DNA from: Rugosimonospora sp040255525
GTDB lineage: Bacteria; Actinomycetota; Actinomycetes; Mycobacteriales; Micromonosporaceae
Assembly (NCBI GenBank): GCA_040255525.1
Contig: JBDZVD010000018.1
Location: 12,775-76,774, forward strand
Length of the DNA stretch: 64,000 nucleotides
Direction of reading: 5' to 3'
The notes under the pieces were generated by a model. It did no database searches. It was given only the letters and a program-made list of their open reading frames with translations, and was not told the origin of the DNA. This document shows, piece after piece, positions 54,009 to 62,713 of the stretch (the stretch's first letter is position 1; each line of letters begins with the position of its first letter). A program made the position numbers and the translations under genes.

Positions 54009-55340
54009 TCAGCCAGACTCCGCCTGACCGCCAGCCGTCGCGTAGGTCGGCACCTCCAGCAGGCCGTACGCCCACAATTGATAGCGCCGATCCAGGTGCA
54101 GGCCCCAGCGTGCGTCCGGGACACCGCAGGCCGCGTTGATCACCCGGCGGATGGCCGGCTCCGGCGCCGTCCGCCAGGCTCCGCCGGTGATCACTATGCT
54201 GGCGATCCGCCGCGCGTCGAGCTGGGGCTGGCCGTCGCGCCGGGCCAGAGGCAGGGCATCGGGCTGGCCGGGTGATCCGGCCAGCTGCCGCACGGCGAGG
54301 AACAGGCAGGCCAGGAAGCTGGTCGCCGGCGACAACTCGGCGCGGTCGACCAGTTGGTGGTACAGCGCACGCGGGTGCTCCGGCGCGACCGCGGTGGCGA
54401 GGTCGACCAGACCGGGCTCGTCGGCCAGCCGTTGCCGGAGCCGGGGCAGCGAGCTGGCCACGCCGAGATCGGTGAACACGCGCCGCACGATGGACTCGGC
54501 CGGCACGATCCGGTTGCTCAGGTCCACCGCCAGCTCGGCGCAGTACAGCACGTCGGTGGTCGCGCCGCCGATGTCCACCACCACGAACGGCGCCGCCGCG
54601 GGCAGCGCGGCGAGGTTCCGGGCCAAACCCTCCGCGGCCAGGCCGACCACGGCCGGGGTCGGCCAGATGGGACCCGTGACGGTACCGGCCAGGGCGCGCA
54701 ACCCCTTGCGGTCGACGAGGTCGCCGACGTACAGCTGGTGAATTAGCCCGGTCAGGCCGTGCCTCGCCGTGCGCAGCTGCGCGTCGAGCACGTTGGGTAC
54801 GACGTGGTCCACGGGCAGCCCGGCGAGCACGTCGGACTCGTACGCCCCGGACCAGACCAGCACCTGGTGCGGATAGCTCGCCAGCGGGACGGCGGCCAGC
54901 CGCGCCCGCAGATGGCGCAGGTCGGCGCCGTCCACGCCGCCGGTCAGGACCAGCAGGTCCACCGGTGCCACGAGGTCGGCCGCCGGATCGTCGAACACCC
55001 GCGCGTAGCACACGTTCGCGCCCGCGGCGACTGCCGCCCGGGCCGCGGCCGCCACACTGTGCCGGCGGGTCAGGCCGAGCACCCCTACCCGCAGCCCGCC
55101 ATTGGCCGAGCTGCACACCCGCACGGCTGCCGGGTCCGTCCGCAGGCGTACCTCGTCGACGAGCGCCCCAACCTGCTCGCCAGGGGAACGGCCGGGCTGC
55201 CGCGGTACCCTCCGAACCGCGCCGAGCCCGGCGCCGTCGTACCGGCACAGTTTGATGATGGTGCTGCCGATGTCCACCAACAGGACCGGACCGCACGGTG
55301 CCGGGTCGGGCCCCCGGCCGGCTTGCCAGCGCCCGCTCAC
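54009..55340 (-). CDS. glmL: Glutamate mutase accessory protein (GlmL/MutL, reactivase-type)
   Basis: A 443-residue ASKHA-fold protein: VLLVDIGSTIIKLCRYD at the start and PFVVVDIGGATTDVLY in the second half are the phosphate loops of the ATPase fold; SIVITGGAWRTAPEPAIRRV is the conserved end. MutL-type proteins reactivate coenzyme-B12-dependent glutamate mutase by exchanging damaged cobalamin. The GTG 55340 overlaps the glmE stop (GTGA). The frame is open another 270 codons upstream, but that is antisense or out-of-frame glmE. Confidence 0.9.
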   Translation of the reverse strand: MSGRWQAGRGPDPAPCGPVLLVDIGSTIIKLCRYDGAGLGAVRRVPRQPGRSPGEQVGALVDEVRLRTDPAAVRVCSSANGGLRVGVLGLTRRHSVAAAARAAVAAGANVCYARVFDDPAADLVAPVDLLVLTGGVDGADLRHLRARLAAVPLASYPHQVLVWSGAYESDVLAGLPVDHVVPNVLDAQLRTARHGLTGLIHQLYVGDLVDRKGLRALAGTVTGPIWPTPAVVGLAAEGLARNLAALPAAAPFVVVDIGGATTDVLYCAELAVDLSNRIVPAESIVRRVFTDLGVASSLPRLRQRLADEPGLVDLATAVAPEHPRALYHQLVDRAELSPATSFLACLFLAVRQLAGSPGQPDALPLARRDGQPQLDARRIASIVITGGAWRTAPEPAIRRVINAACGVPDARWGLHLDRRYQLWAYGLLEVPTYATAGGQAESG

Positions 55341-56740
55341 GAGAGGATCCGGATGTCGTTGAGCAGGCTCTCCCAGAGCGGAACCGGCTCGCCGCCTCCG
55401 GACCCGCGCAGGCGCCGTTCCCGGTCCAGGTCGCCTGGGGAGATCGGCACCGAACCAGGGTCGAGAATGCGGATGCGCCGGCCGGGGCCGCGAGCGGCGA
55501 TCAGCCGTCCGGCGTTCTGCTCGTGCGGCGCGAAGGGAACGTCGATGACCCCTTCCCGTACCGCCTGGTGCACCGAGGCCAGGAAGGTCGCCGCGGGGTA
55601 CGCCAGGATATGCTCCATCACCGTGCTGACCTCGCTGGCCAGCAGTTCCCGCTCCTGTTCGGCGACCTCGTTGGTGACGCCTCGGCTGTCCGGGAACATG
55701 TCCAACACGTAGCGCACCGCCTCGACGGCCGCGACGTTGTGCTCGATGCTGGGGATGCCCACCGCCTCGTCCGGCGTCTTGACGACCACCTTGTCCGCGC
55801 CGACGAGCCGGCTGATCGCGGCGGAAACCGCGATCAGCTGCCAGGCCAGGGCCGGCTTGGCAGGGAAGGCACCCATCCACTGGTGGTACACGAGCTGCAC
55901 CCGGGTACCGTTGAAACCGAACCGGGACAACAGCTGCGTCGCGCTGCTTCGCAGCAGTGCGGCGGTGGCGAGGTCCTGCTCGAAGCTGCCGGTCTGCCCG
56001 AAGCTGACCGCGAACGAGGTCACCCCCTGCTCGGCGGCGAGCAGCAACTCGCACAATTGCACCACGACGGTGATCACCGGCGGTACCAGGGTGGCGGTCA
56101 GCGGGCCGAACGATTCTCGGTGCACCGGGGCACCGGCCGGGCCGATGCTCGCGCACAGCCGGTCCACGTACTGCCAGTGGACCAGGGCGCGTTCCACCGG
56201 GAAGCCACGGGAGTAGGGCAGCGAGTAGCTCAACCCGCCGCCCTCGATCTCCGTGATGCCGGCGGCAAGCGCGATCTCGGCGAGCAGCCGGGCATCCGGG
56301 GTACCGTGACGCAGGCTGACCGGACGGGCGATGCCGGCGAACAGTTCCCGGGTGGTACGCACGCCGTGGCTGACCAGCGGGTAGCCATTGAGCAGGTCCC
56401 GGCGCTCGGCGCGGCTAGCGGCCAGCAACGCGGCCGCGGTGGCGTAGTCGTTGTGCCGGGTGTGGCTGTCAACGGTAAGCGGGATGAAGTCGGCACCGGC
56501 CGCGTCGAACGCCTCGGTGAGTGCCCGCTGCTTCGCGGCGGTGGGAAACCCTCCGCGCGGCTGGATGTACGGCCGCTCATGTGGCCGTCGGTAGGCCAGT
56601 GCGGCGAACCGCTCGGCCGGCAGCGCGGCCAGATATGCCGACCCGGTCGTGGTATCCAGGTCCTCGGCGCCGTGCCGTTCGATGAGCGCAGCCCGCTCGT
56701 CCTCGATGTCGGCTTCGGCGGCGCTACGCGGCGGCGCCAT
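55337..56740 (-). CDS. glmE: Glutamate mutase epsilon (catalytic) subunit
   Basis: A 467-residue TIM-barrel subunit that binds glutamate and adenosylcobalamin with GlmS. PYIQPRGGFPTAAKQRALTE, FIPLTVDSHTRHNDYATAAA, LLNGYPLVSHGVRTTRELFA, ITEIEGGGLSYSLPYSRGFP and FGFNGTRVQLVYHQWMGAFP are family hallmarks. It converts L-glutamate to (2S,3S)-3-methylaspartate by carbon-skeleton rearrangement. ATG 56740 is directly preceded by a GTG at 56743; both overlap the end of glmS by about 17-20 bp. Confidence 0.93.
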   Translation of the reverse strand: MAPPRSAAEADIEDERAALIERHGAEDLDTTTGSAYLAALPAERFAALAYRRPHERPYIQPRGGFPTAAKQRALTEAFDAAGADFIPLTVDSHTRHNDYATAAALLAASRAERRDLLNGYPLVSHGVRTTRELFAGIARPVSLRHGTPDARLLAEIALAAGITEIEGGGLSYSLPYSRGFPVERALVHWQYVDRLCASIGPAGAPVHRESFGPLTATLVPPVITVVVQLCELLLAAEQGVTSFAVSFGQTGSFEQDLATAALLRSSATQLLSRFGFNGTRVQLVYHQWMGAFPAKPALAWQLIAVSAAISRLVGADKVVVKTPDEAVGIPSIEHNVAAVEAVRYVLDMFPDSRGVTNEVAEQERELLASEVSTVMEHILAYPAATFLASVHQAVREGVIDVPFAPHEQNAGRLIAARGPGRRIRILDPGSVPISPGDLDRERRLRGSGGGEPVPLWESLLNDIRILS

Positions 56741-57146
56741 CACTGAGATCCGACATGAGTGCCTCGAACACGGTACCTAGGCTCCGCGGCTGGTGGAACA
56801 CGCGGTGGAAGCCGTACCCGAGGAACAGCCGCTCGATCTCCGCGGTGGGCCGGGTGCCGATGACCAGGTTACCGCCGATGTACCGCAGGACATCCGCCAG
56901 CCCACGGCGCGTGAACGTGGCGCCGACGTCCTGGCACGACTTCTCGCCCTCGCCGTTGATCGAGGCAATCAACACCGCACGGGCACCGGTCTCCAGCACG
57001 GCGTCAGCGAAATCGTCGACGGTGTTGTTGGTTCCGATGTTGTATGGCCGCAGCCCGTACTCCGCCATGCCGATGGCCAGGATCCGATTGGCCACGACGT
57101 GGATGTCGTGGCCAACCAATCCCAGAATTACCCCGGGCGCGCTCAT
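56724..57146 (-). CDS. glmS: Glutamate mutase sigma (B12-binding) subunit
   Basis: A 140-residue cobalamin-binding subunit. The base-off His ligand lies in GLVGHDIHVVANRILAIGM; the canonical DxHxxG reads DIHVVA, with Ala for Gly. ASINGEGEKSCQDVG and YIGGNLVIGTRPTAEIERLF match the SxL and GG motifs. It pairs with GlmE. It is 43 bp after the radical-SAM gene and first of the three mutase genes. The symbol refers to glutamate mutase, not glucosamine synthase. Confidence 0.92.
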   Translation of the reverse strand: MSAPGVILGLVGHDIHVVANRILAIGMAEYGLRPYNIGTNNTVDDFADAVLETGARAVLIASINGEGEKSCQDVGATFTRRGLADVLRYIGGNLVIGTRPTAEIERLFLGYGFHRVFHQPRSLGTVFEALMSDLSDGAAA

Positions 57147-57189
57147 CGGTACTGTTGTCTGCCCACCATGCCAGCTGCCGCCGGCGTTC

Positions 57190-58296
57190 CTAGCTGCGCA
57201 TCTGCGGCAGGGGCAGCACCGTCAGGCCGGCCCGCTTCTTCTGCTGCTCGGTCTGACCAGGGAAGTCGAAGTGGCGGAAGCAGGAGAAGGTCTGGTCCTC
57301 GTGCTTGCTCTGGATGAACGCCTTGAGCCGGGGGCTCTCCTCGTACATCGTCAGCAGGTCGGTCTCGAAGACGTTGCCGATGACGTCCGGGTTGCCCAGC
57401 TCGCAGATCATCACATCGCCGTTGGAGTGCAGGTGCAGTTGCGCCTTGCCCTCGATGCAGCTCGCGTAGATGACACCGGGGTCGCGGAACAGCGGCTGCA
57501 ACCGTTTCCAGTGATCGCTGCCCGGCCGGAAGTACGCGGAAAGGCAGCTGAAGAAAAGGGTGCAGGTGGGGTCACGGGATTCCACCAGCCGGACGATGGA
57601 TTCGCAGATCCGGTCGTGGTCGAGGGTGTTCTCGTAGCCCTGGTGCAGGCTCGGGATCTCCATCTGGATCTCGTGCTTGTGCACTCCGAGACCGGCGGCG
57701 AACCGGTGCACGTCGGCCATGCGCTTTTCGGTCTCATTGAACAGGATCGTCTCGACGACCGCGTCGATGCTGGGTGACGCGACGGCACGCTCGATCGCGT
57801 AGACGATTTTCGGAAACGTCTTCTCGGTCACCTTGTAGAACGCGGAGTGGCTGGCTGCGTCCGTATGGTTCAACGAGAAGTGCAGCACACCGAGACCGGC
57901 CGCCTCGAGCCGCTGGAATTTCTCCTCGGTCAGCAGCGTGCCGTTCGAGTTGATCTGTGTCGAGATCCCGCGCTCAGTGCAGTATTTTACGATGCCTTCG
58001 CAGATCTCGAACTCCAGCAGCACCTCGCCACCGGACAGCTTCACGCGCTCCAGGTCCGGGAGGGTGTCAATCACGCGCGCCACGTCGTCGACCGAAAGGA
58101 TCTTTCGCTCCAGCAGGTCGTAGGCGCCACAGTAGGTACACCGGAAGTTGCATCGTGAGGTGACACCGATCTCGATGGCCCGCAAGTTGCCCGCACCAAC
58201 CCGTTGCATTTCAAGGGATTTGAATGTCAACGGAGACCCCCGATGATGTTCGAACTTGAACCGAACTTTCCACGAGGCTACCGGCCTACCAGGCAT
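57190..58296 (-). CDS. Radical SAM protein, SPASM-like
   Basis: About 368 residues. The cluster Cys are C49, C53 and C56 in VTSRCNFRCTYCGAYD; VKLSGGEVLLEFEI is the GGE motif and INSNGTLL the SAM-contact strand. C-terminal Cys (ASCIEGK, VMICELGN, FSCFRHF) may bind a further cluster in the SPASM/twitch manner. The substrate is unknown; peptide or amino-acid modification is possible. It heads the mutase operon. The start is uncertain: ATG 58296 is chosen, a TTG at 58332 and an ATG at 58209 are alternatives, and no clear Shine-Dalgarno exists for any. Confidence 0.83.
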   Translation of the reverse strand: MPGRPVASWKVRFKFEHHRGSPLTFKSLEMQRVGAGNLRAIEIGVTSRCNFRCTYCGAYDLLERKILSVDDVARVIDTLPDLERVKLSGGEVLLEFEICEGIVKYCTERGISTQINSNGTLLTEEKFQRLEAAGLGVLHFSLNHTDAASHSAFYKVTEKTFPKIVYAIERAVASPSIDAVVETILFNETEKRMADVHRFAAGLGVHKHEIQMEIPSLHQGYENTLDHDRICESIVRLVESRDPTCTLFFSCLSAYFRPGSDHWKRLQPLFRDPGVIYASCIEGKAQLHLHSNGDVMICELGNPDVIGNVFETDLLTMYEESPRLKAFIQSKHEDQTFSCFRHFDFPGQTEQQKKRAGLTVLPLPQMRS

Positions 58297-58309
58297 GAAC
58301 ACAAGGGCT

Positions 58310-58323
58310 GCGTCGTGCGACGC
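58310..58323. promoter_or_regulatory. Palindrome upstream of the radical-SAM/mutase operon
   Basis: GCGTCGTGCGACGC is a 14-bp inverted repeat (6-bp arms, 2-bp centre), 13 bp upstream of ATG 58296. It may be an operator or a small leader hairpin. Confidence 0.3.
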
Positions 58324-58689
58324 ATATATCAACTTCTTTGTCAGATTGCGGACCGAGTCGATGACGTTTTATTCAAGCCCGGCCGCTCGGGTACGGCGTA
58401 GCGCGGCCTGGCGGGACCTCCACGGCAATACTGTCCGATATGGACCTCTGGGCTTTCGCGGTTCTGATGACGGGTTCGCGGGCGGTGTGACACGGGGGCT
58501 GAGCTGGGAGTGCGTGAGAGCATGTCCCGAGTTTCGTGGAACTTCGGTGGCGGCCCCGTGATCGTCAGGCCGCGTTCTTGTTCTGATTGTGCCGTGCGGG
58601 TGTGACAGTTTCGCGGAAGTGGCGCTCCAGCGCGGCGCGCAGCTGGGGTAGGTGCATGTGGCCGTTGGCGCGACGGAACTGCCCGGCGC
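58324..58689. other. Spacer without recognised genes
   Basis: This 366-bp stretch between the mutase operon and the PLD-like pseudogene shows no ORF that I can assign. AT content is higher near 58350-58375. It marks the right border of the biosynthetic locus. Confidence 0.4.
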
Positions 58690-59098
58690 GAGGCGACACT
58701 CGGGCCGGTCGGCATCGAGCCGTCGGAGATCCTCGCTCAGCATGTGCGGGTCGCCGATATCCACGACGAGCGGCAGTTCTGCGACACGTTCACGGACCAC
58801 CTGCGCGCCGCCCAGCATTCGATCTGGATGTGGGCGCCGTGGACAGCCCGTCGGACACGGCCGATCCTGCCCGTACTCGCCGACGCCGTACGCCGCGGCG
58901 TCACCGTCGTGGTGTTCGTCCGCGACCCCAGCGACACCTCGATGCCGATCACGCGGTTGCCCTTGCCGGCAAGCCGCTGCCGACCGCCTGGGATCCGGTT
59001 CTCGCGTCGGTGATGTCGAGGCACGGCCTCGCGGTCCATGAAGAGTTCGTACTCTCCGACCTCCCGGCTGACCTCCGAGGTCCGAGTCTTGCGGTGTA
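58690..59098 (+). pseudogene. Phospholipase-D-like domain fragment
   Basis: The plus strand encodes LGPVGIEPSEILAQHVRVAD then QFCDTFTDHLRAAQHSIWMW, APWTARRTRPILPVLADAV and RRGVTVVVFVRDPSDTSMPI. This is the start of the C-terminal PLD-like domain of actinobacterial DEAD-box/AAA helicase-like proteins. No catalytic HKD is left. Near 58960 the frame changes to LAGKPLPTAWDPVLASVMSR and ends at 59098. The gene is truncated at both ends and frameshifted. Confidence 0.55.
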
Positions 59099-59167
59099 GC
59101 GGCTGATCTTGTTTGCGTTCGCGGGGGCCGCGGGCAGGCCCGCGTGGGGTTGGTGCAGACTGGGCCG

Positions 59168-60772
59168 ATGAGTCCTGCCAGCCGTGCCCGCCGGGGCAAG
59201 CAGAACCCGAAAGCAAGCCGCCGCTCCGACCTTGTTGTGGTGGGCACAGCGGCCGAGACCTGCGATTGTCCCGAGTGTGCGGGTGGACGGTGGGATCCCG
59301 AGCAGCTGGTCGCCGAGTTGGTGGACAGCGTCGGTGATCTGGCCGACTGTGCGGATGCGCTGGACGGGGAGTTGGCCGGCGCGTTGTTCGTGGCGATGGC
59401 GATGGCGGGCGGTGACGGTGTGGCGCCGGTCTTCGCCGACGTGTTCGTCCCGGCGATCGAGGCGCGTGGTAATGGTGCGGCGCTGATGATGTTGACCGCG
59501 ATCGGTGCCGCGGCCGGCGGCGGTTTTGAGCAGGTGGCCAAGGCCGCGGTGGCGGCCGCTGGTCGGCTGGCCGCCAGCGGTGTTGCGGTGCCGGCCTGGG
59601 CACGGGAGTTGGAGCAGCCGCTGCGACCGGGCACGTTTACGCGGCTGTACGACGCGCAGGGGAGCATGTCGGTGTTGTGCGGTTCGTTTGCGCGGGCCGG
59701 ACGCGAGCACGCGGTCATGGTGGTGGCCGATCACGAGGACTGCGGCGTCGCCGCCGACATCCTCCTGCTGGAGGCGGTCGACCTGCCGGAGGCGCTGGAG
59801 GACATCCGCGACGCTGGTCGGCGCGATGGTTTGACCATGAAGACCCAGTCGCTGGGTGCGGGGGAGTTCCGCTGGTATGTGGAGCAGGCGATGCGGGTGC
59901 GTGCGGTGCACGACGCGGAGGACGGCGACGATGGCGGGCAGGATGTGCCGGCGCTGTTCGACGAGGAGGAGGGGCCTGGGTACCCGGTGCTGGCGGTGCT
60001 GCTGAGGGCCTGGTTGACGGCGCTTCCGCGGCCGTGCAAGCCCAGGGGTGCAATCGGGTTCGGGCACGGCGCTGGTGGTCAGGACGGGGTGGAGGTGCTT
60101 CGGGATATCGCGACCCTGGTCGCCGGTGCGGGTGGCCGGTCCGCCGCCGGTTTCGACCTGCTCCGGGCCGGACGGGCACAGCCGGCGAGGCTTCCGGCGA
60201 AGCGGAAGAAGGCCGCCGGGCCGGCACCGGTGTACCAGGTCAAGGTGAGTCTGCGTGGTGCGAAACCGCCGATCTGGCGGCGGTTGTTGGTGCCCGGGGA
60301 CATCAGTCTGACCCGGCTGCACGCCACCATCCTGGCGGCGTTCGGTTGGCACGGTGGGCACATGCATGTGTTCGAGACGGCGTACGGCGACTTCGGGCGC
60401 GCGGACCGGGAGTTGGGGCACCGGGCGGACGGTTCGGTGACGCTGGAGCAGGTCGCACCCGGGGTGAAGGACAAGGTCCGGTACACCTACGACTTCGGGG
60501 ACGACTGGGTGCACGACATCGTGGTGGAGAAGGTGCTCGCCCCGGATTCGGCGATGGTCTATCCCCGGTGTACTGGTGGGAAGCGGGCCGCCCCGCCGGA
60601 TGACTGCGGCGGGATCTGGGGTTACGAGGAGCTGGTGGAGGTGCTGGCCGACCCGGCACACCCCGAGCACGAGGAGCGGTTGGAGTGGTTGGGGCTGTCC
60701 GACGCGAGCGAGTTCGCGCCGGAGGCCTTCGACGTGGAGGCGACCAATTCCCGGCTGAACGCCCTCAACTGA
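59168..60772 (+). CDS. PRiA4_ORF3-family protein
   Basis: A 534-residue protein. The C-terminal domain (about residues 350-500) is the plasmid pRiA4b ORF-3 family: VYQVKVSLRGAKPPIWRRLL, FGWHGGHMHVFETAYGDFG, VRYTYDFGDDWVHDIVVEKV and YPRCTGGKRAAPPDDCGG are diagnostic. The N-terminal half has a small CDCPEC Cys motif and a helical SEC-C-adjacent-like region. Members are carried by plasmids and IS1096-type elements and are common in actinomycete genomes; the function is unknown. ATG 59168 starts the conserved basic N-terminus. Confidence 0.85.
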   Translation: MSPASRARRGKQNPKASRRSDLVVVGTAAETCDCPECAGGRWDPEQLVAELVDSVGDLADCADALDGELAGALFVAMAMAGGDGVAPVFADVFVPAIEARGNGAALMMLTAIGAAAGGGFEQVAKAAVAAAGRLAASGVAVPAWARELEQPLRPGTFTRLYDAQGSMSVLCGSFARAGREHAVMVVADHEDCGVAADILLLEAVDLPEALEDIRDAGRRDGLTMKTQSLGAGEFRWYVEQAMRVRAVHDAEDGDDGGQDVPALFDEEEGPGYPVLAVLLRAWLTALPRPCKPRGAIGFGHGAGGQDGVEVLRDIATLVAGAGGRSAAGFDLLRAGRAQPARLPAKRKKAAGPAPVYQVKVSLRGAKPPIWRRLLVPGDISLTRLHATILAAFGWHGGHMHVFETAYGDFGRADRELGHRADGSVTLEQVAPGVKDKVRYTYDFGDDWVHDIVVEKVLAPDSAMVYPRCTGGKRAAPPDDCGGIWGYEELVEVLADPAHPEHEERLEWLGLSDASEFAPEAFDVEATNSRLNALN

Positions 60773-61153
60773 ATCAGTGGGCGAGGCATCAGAGTGCCCG
60801 CGCCCCTGCACGGATCCCTTTTCCTGCGGGTACCAGGTCATCAACCATATCGACGGCGACGCCGGGGGTAGCGGAAGCTGTAGAGCATTTTATGTCCTAG
60901 GATGATTTAGGCAGTGTGGTCACGGCATCTTGTCGGCGCGTTGCGGATGGACAACCGCGCGCCGGAGGCGGCACCGACGTCTCTGGGCCCGGGAAGGTCG
61001 GCGCGGCACGGCGCACGCCGTGAGCCGACCTCGCGGGAGCGCCGTGCCGACCGCCCGCCAACCCAGAGCGGGCGCGCGGATCGCTGACGGCCGAGCCTGC
61101 CGAGGGATACGCCGCGGCGGGGCTCGCCGGTGGTACCGGTCGGATCGGTCAGG
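60773..61153. other. Spacer without recognised genes
   Basis: A 381-bp gap between the PRiA4_ORF3 gene and the DinB gene, which converge on it. No ORF or RNA was recognised. A local AT-rich segment near 60885-60915 is the only notable feature. Confidence 0.4.
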
Positions 61154-61699
61154 TCACCGTTCGCGGGCGGCGGCGACGGTCCTGGCGAGTTGGTTGAGGT
61201 GGGCGAGATCGTGGCCGGCGATCTTGTCGACCATGAGGTCGAGCTGTTCGTCGCCCTGCTCACCGTGGGTGCCCCACCGCTTCCAATCGGCGGCCGGGAC
61301 GCCGCGGAGCAGGGCTATGTTCGCTGCACGGATCCCGGACCACGCGGCCAGCAGCCCGGTGGCATCCGGTCGGGGAAGCTGTGACCAGAGCTTCTCGTCG
61401 TACCCGGGGTACGCGGGCTTGTCCTCGGTGAGCACGAGCCGCCAGCGGAACCCGTACACGATGTCGACATCGAACAGGTGCCCGATGATCTGAGCCGCCG
61501 ACCACTCGCCCTCGGCGAGCGGAGTGTGCCACTGGGTATCGCTCAGCCCGTTGCCGATGTCGGCGGCGTTGGCCGGGGTGGCCGCGTACACCTCGAGCGG
61601 ATCACGGTCTCCCAGGGTGTCGACCAAGGCCCGCACGTACGCGGCCGGTTCGCGGGTGGCGTCCGGAATCTCGATCGGGACGATGGTGTGCTGGCTCAT
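61154..61699 (-). CDS. DinB-superfamily protein
   Basis: 181 residues from the ATG at 61699 (MSQHTIVPIEIPDATREPAA). The four-helix DinB fold is visible in GEWSAAQIIGHLFDVDIVYG and VDKIAGHDLAHLNQLARTVA; the three metal-binding His of thiol-dependent DinB enzymes correspond to H in IGHL, GHD and AHL. Actinobacterial members are mycothiol-dependent S-transferases or isomerases. It follows a rhodanese gene, so a sulfur or detoxification role is reasonable. Confidence 0.75.
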   Translation of the reverse strand: MSQHTIVPIEIPDATREPAAYVRALVDTLGDRDPLEVYAATPANAADIGNGLSDTQWHTPLAEGEWSAAQIIGHLFDVDIVYGFRWRLVLTEDKPAYPGYDEKLWSQLPRPDATGLLAAWSGIRAANIALLRGVPAADWKRWGTHGEQGDEQLDLMVDKIAGHDLAHLNQLARTVAAARER

Positions 61700-61831
61700 G
61701 CGGGTGCTCCCAGTGTTGCTCTCGGGCCGGCCGTCGGTGCTGGCGCGGCGGGTCGGTGGCAGGTGTACCGGCGCAGTGCTGACACCCCGAGCCACCCTGG
61801 GACCGGGTGCCGCCGGTGGGTGCCGGGGGCC

Positions 61832-62713
61832 TCATACGACCAGGCCCCAGTCCAGCGGCTTCTCCTCGCCGCGCACGACGGGGCGGCGCCCCTCGGTTGG
61901 GTGGCCCTCCCTGATCCAGTACTCGATGCCGCCGATCATTTCCTTGACCTGCCGTCCGTACCGGCTCAGCCGCTCGGCGCCCTTGGTCGCGGCGTTGCAG
62001 GACGGACCCCAGCAGTAGGTGATCAGCAGCCCCTCCGGCAGCCCGGTGGCCGTCTCCGCGGTGATGTCCGCCCAGGGCAGGCTGACCGCACCGGGCAGGT
62101 GGGTCTTGGTGTAGTTGCCGGTGGGGCGGCAGTCGACAAGGGTGAAGTTGACGGTGTCGGCGGCGATGGCCTTGGCGATGTCGGCCGGGTCCGCCTCGAA
62201 GGCCAGCTTGCCTCGGAAGTGGGCGTTGGCCTCCTCCGGTGACGCGGCTGGTGTGGCGGTGACCTGGTTCGGTGGTGCCGGGAGGGTCTGTTTTTCGGTC
62301 ATCGATGCTTGCTCCTGGTGTGACGGGATCGGTCGATCGCCGCCCGGTAACGGTGCGGCGGGTAGGGAACTGGGTGCCGTGTGGGCAAGTTCGGCGCAGG
62401 TGAGCACCGTCGGCGTGGCCGCGTAGCGGCGGAAGGTCGAGGCAACCTCGGCGATGCCGGGTTGGGCCATGTCGTGGCTGAACCGCTCGGCCGAGGTGAC
62501 ATCGATGATCTCGATGTACCGCAGTGGTACGGCCGTCGCTGCCGCGATCTCCTGCGGCCCGGGCTCGGGTGCGGGATCGCTGCGCAGGATCCGGTACGAG
62601 CGGACCGAGGGCAGGGCACGCAGCCGTGGCAGGTCCACCGCCGCTGCCCATGCCTCGTATTCGGCGGGGTCGACCCCGCCGGCCAGATCGAACAGGAACA
62701 ACAACGTGGTCAC
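61832..62713 (-). CDS. RedY-like / rhodanese ORF
   Basis: One frame of 293 residues. Residues 1-110 (TTLLFLFDLAGGVDPAEYEA ... FSHDMAQPGIAEVASTFRRY, PTVLTCAEL) resemble the small RedY-like proteins of antibiotic loci. After a Pro-rich linker, residues from an internal ATG (62302) form a rhodanese domain: LVDCRPTGNYTKTHLPGAVS and ITYCWGPSCNAATKGAERLS, with Cys in the catalytic loop. GGAG lies nine bases before that ATG, so either a fused product or two proteins are made. GTG 62713 overlaps the nitrilase stop (GTGA). Confidence 0.7.
   Translation of the reverse strand: MTTLLFLFDLAGGVDPAEYEAWAAAVDLPRLRALPSVRSYRILRSDPAPEPGPQEIAAATAVPLRYIEIIDVTSAERFSHDMAQPGIAEVASTFRRYAATPTVLTCAELAHTAPSSLPAAPLPGGDRPIPSHQEQASMTEKQTLPAPPNQVTATPAASPEEANAHFRGKLAFEADPADIAKAIAADTVNFTLVDCRPTGNYTKTHLPGAVSLPWADITAETATGLPEGLLITYCWGPSCNAATKGAERLSRYGRQVKEMIGGIEYWIREGHPTEGRRPVVRGEEKPLDWGLVV

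Noticed and set aside
55341..56156. Upstream extension of the glmL frame
   Set aside because: It overlaps glmE out of frame, and the GTG at 55340 with the GTGA overlap starts the conserved ASKHA motif.
17071..58296. PKS, NRPS or YcaO genes
   Set aside because: All ORFs of the region were read; no ketosynthase, condensation, multi-domain adenylation or YcaO motif was found. Only a free ACP and a free-standing ligase occur.
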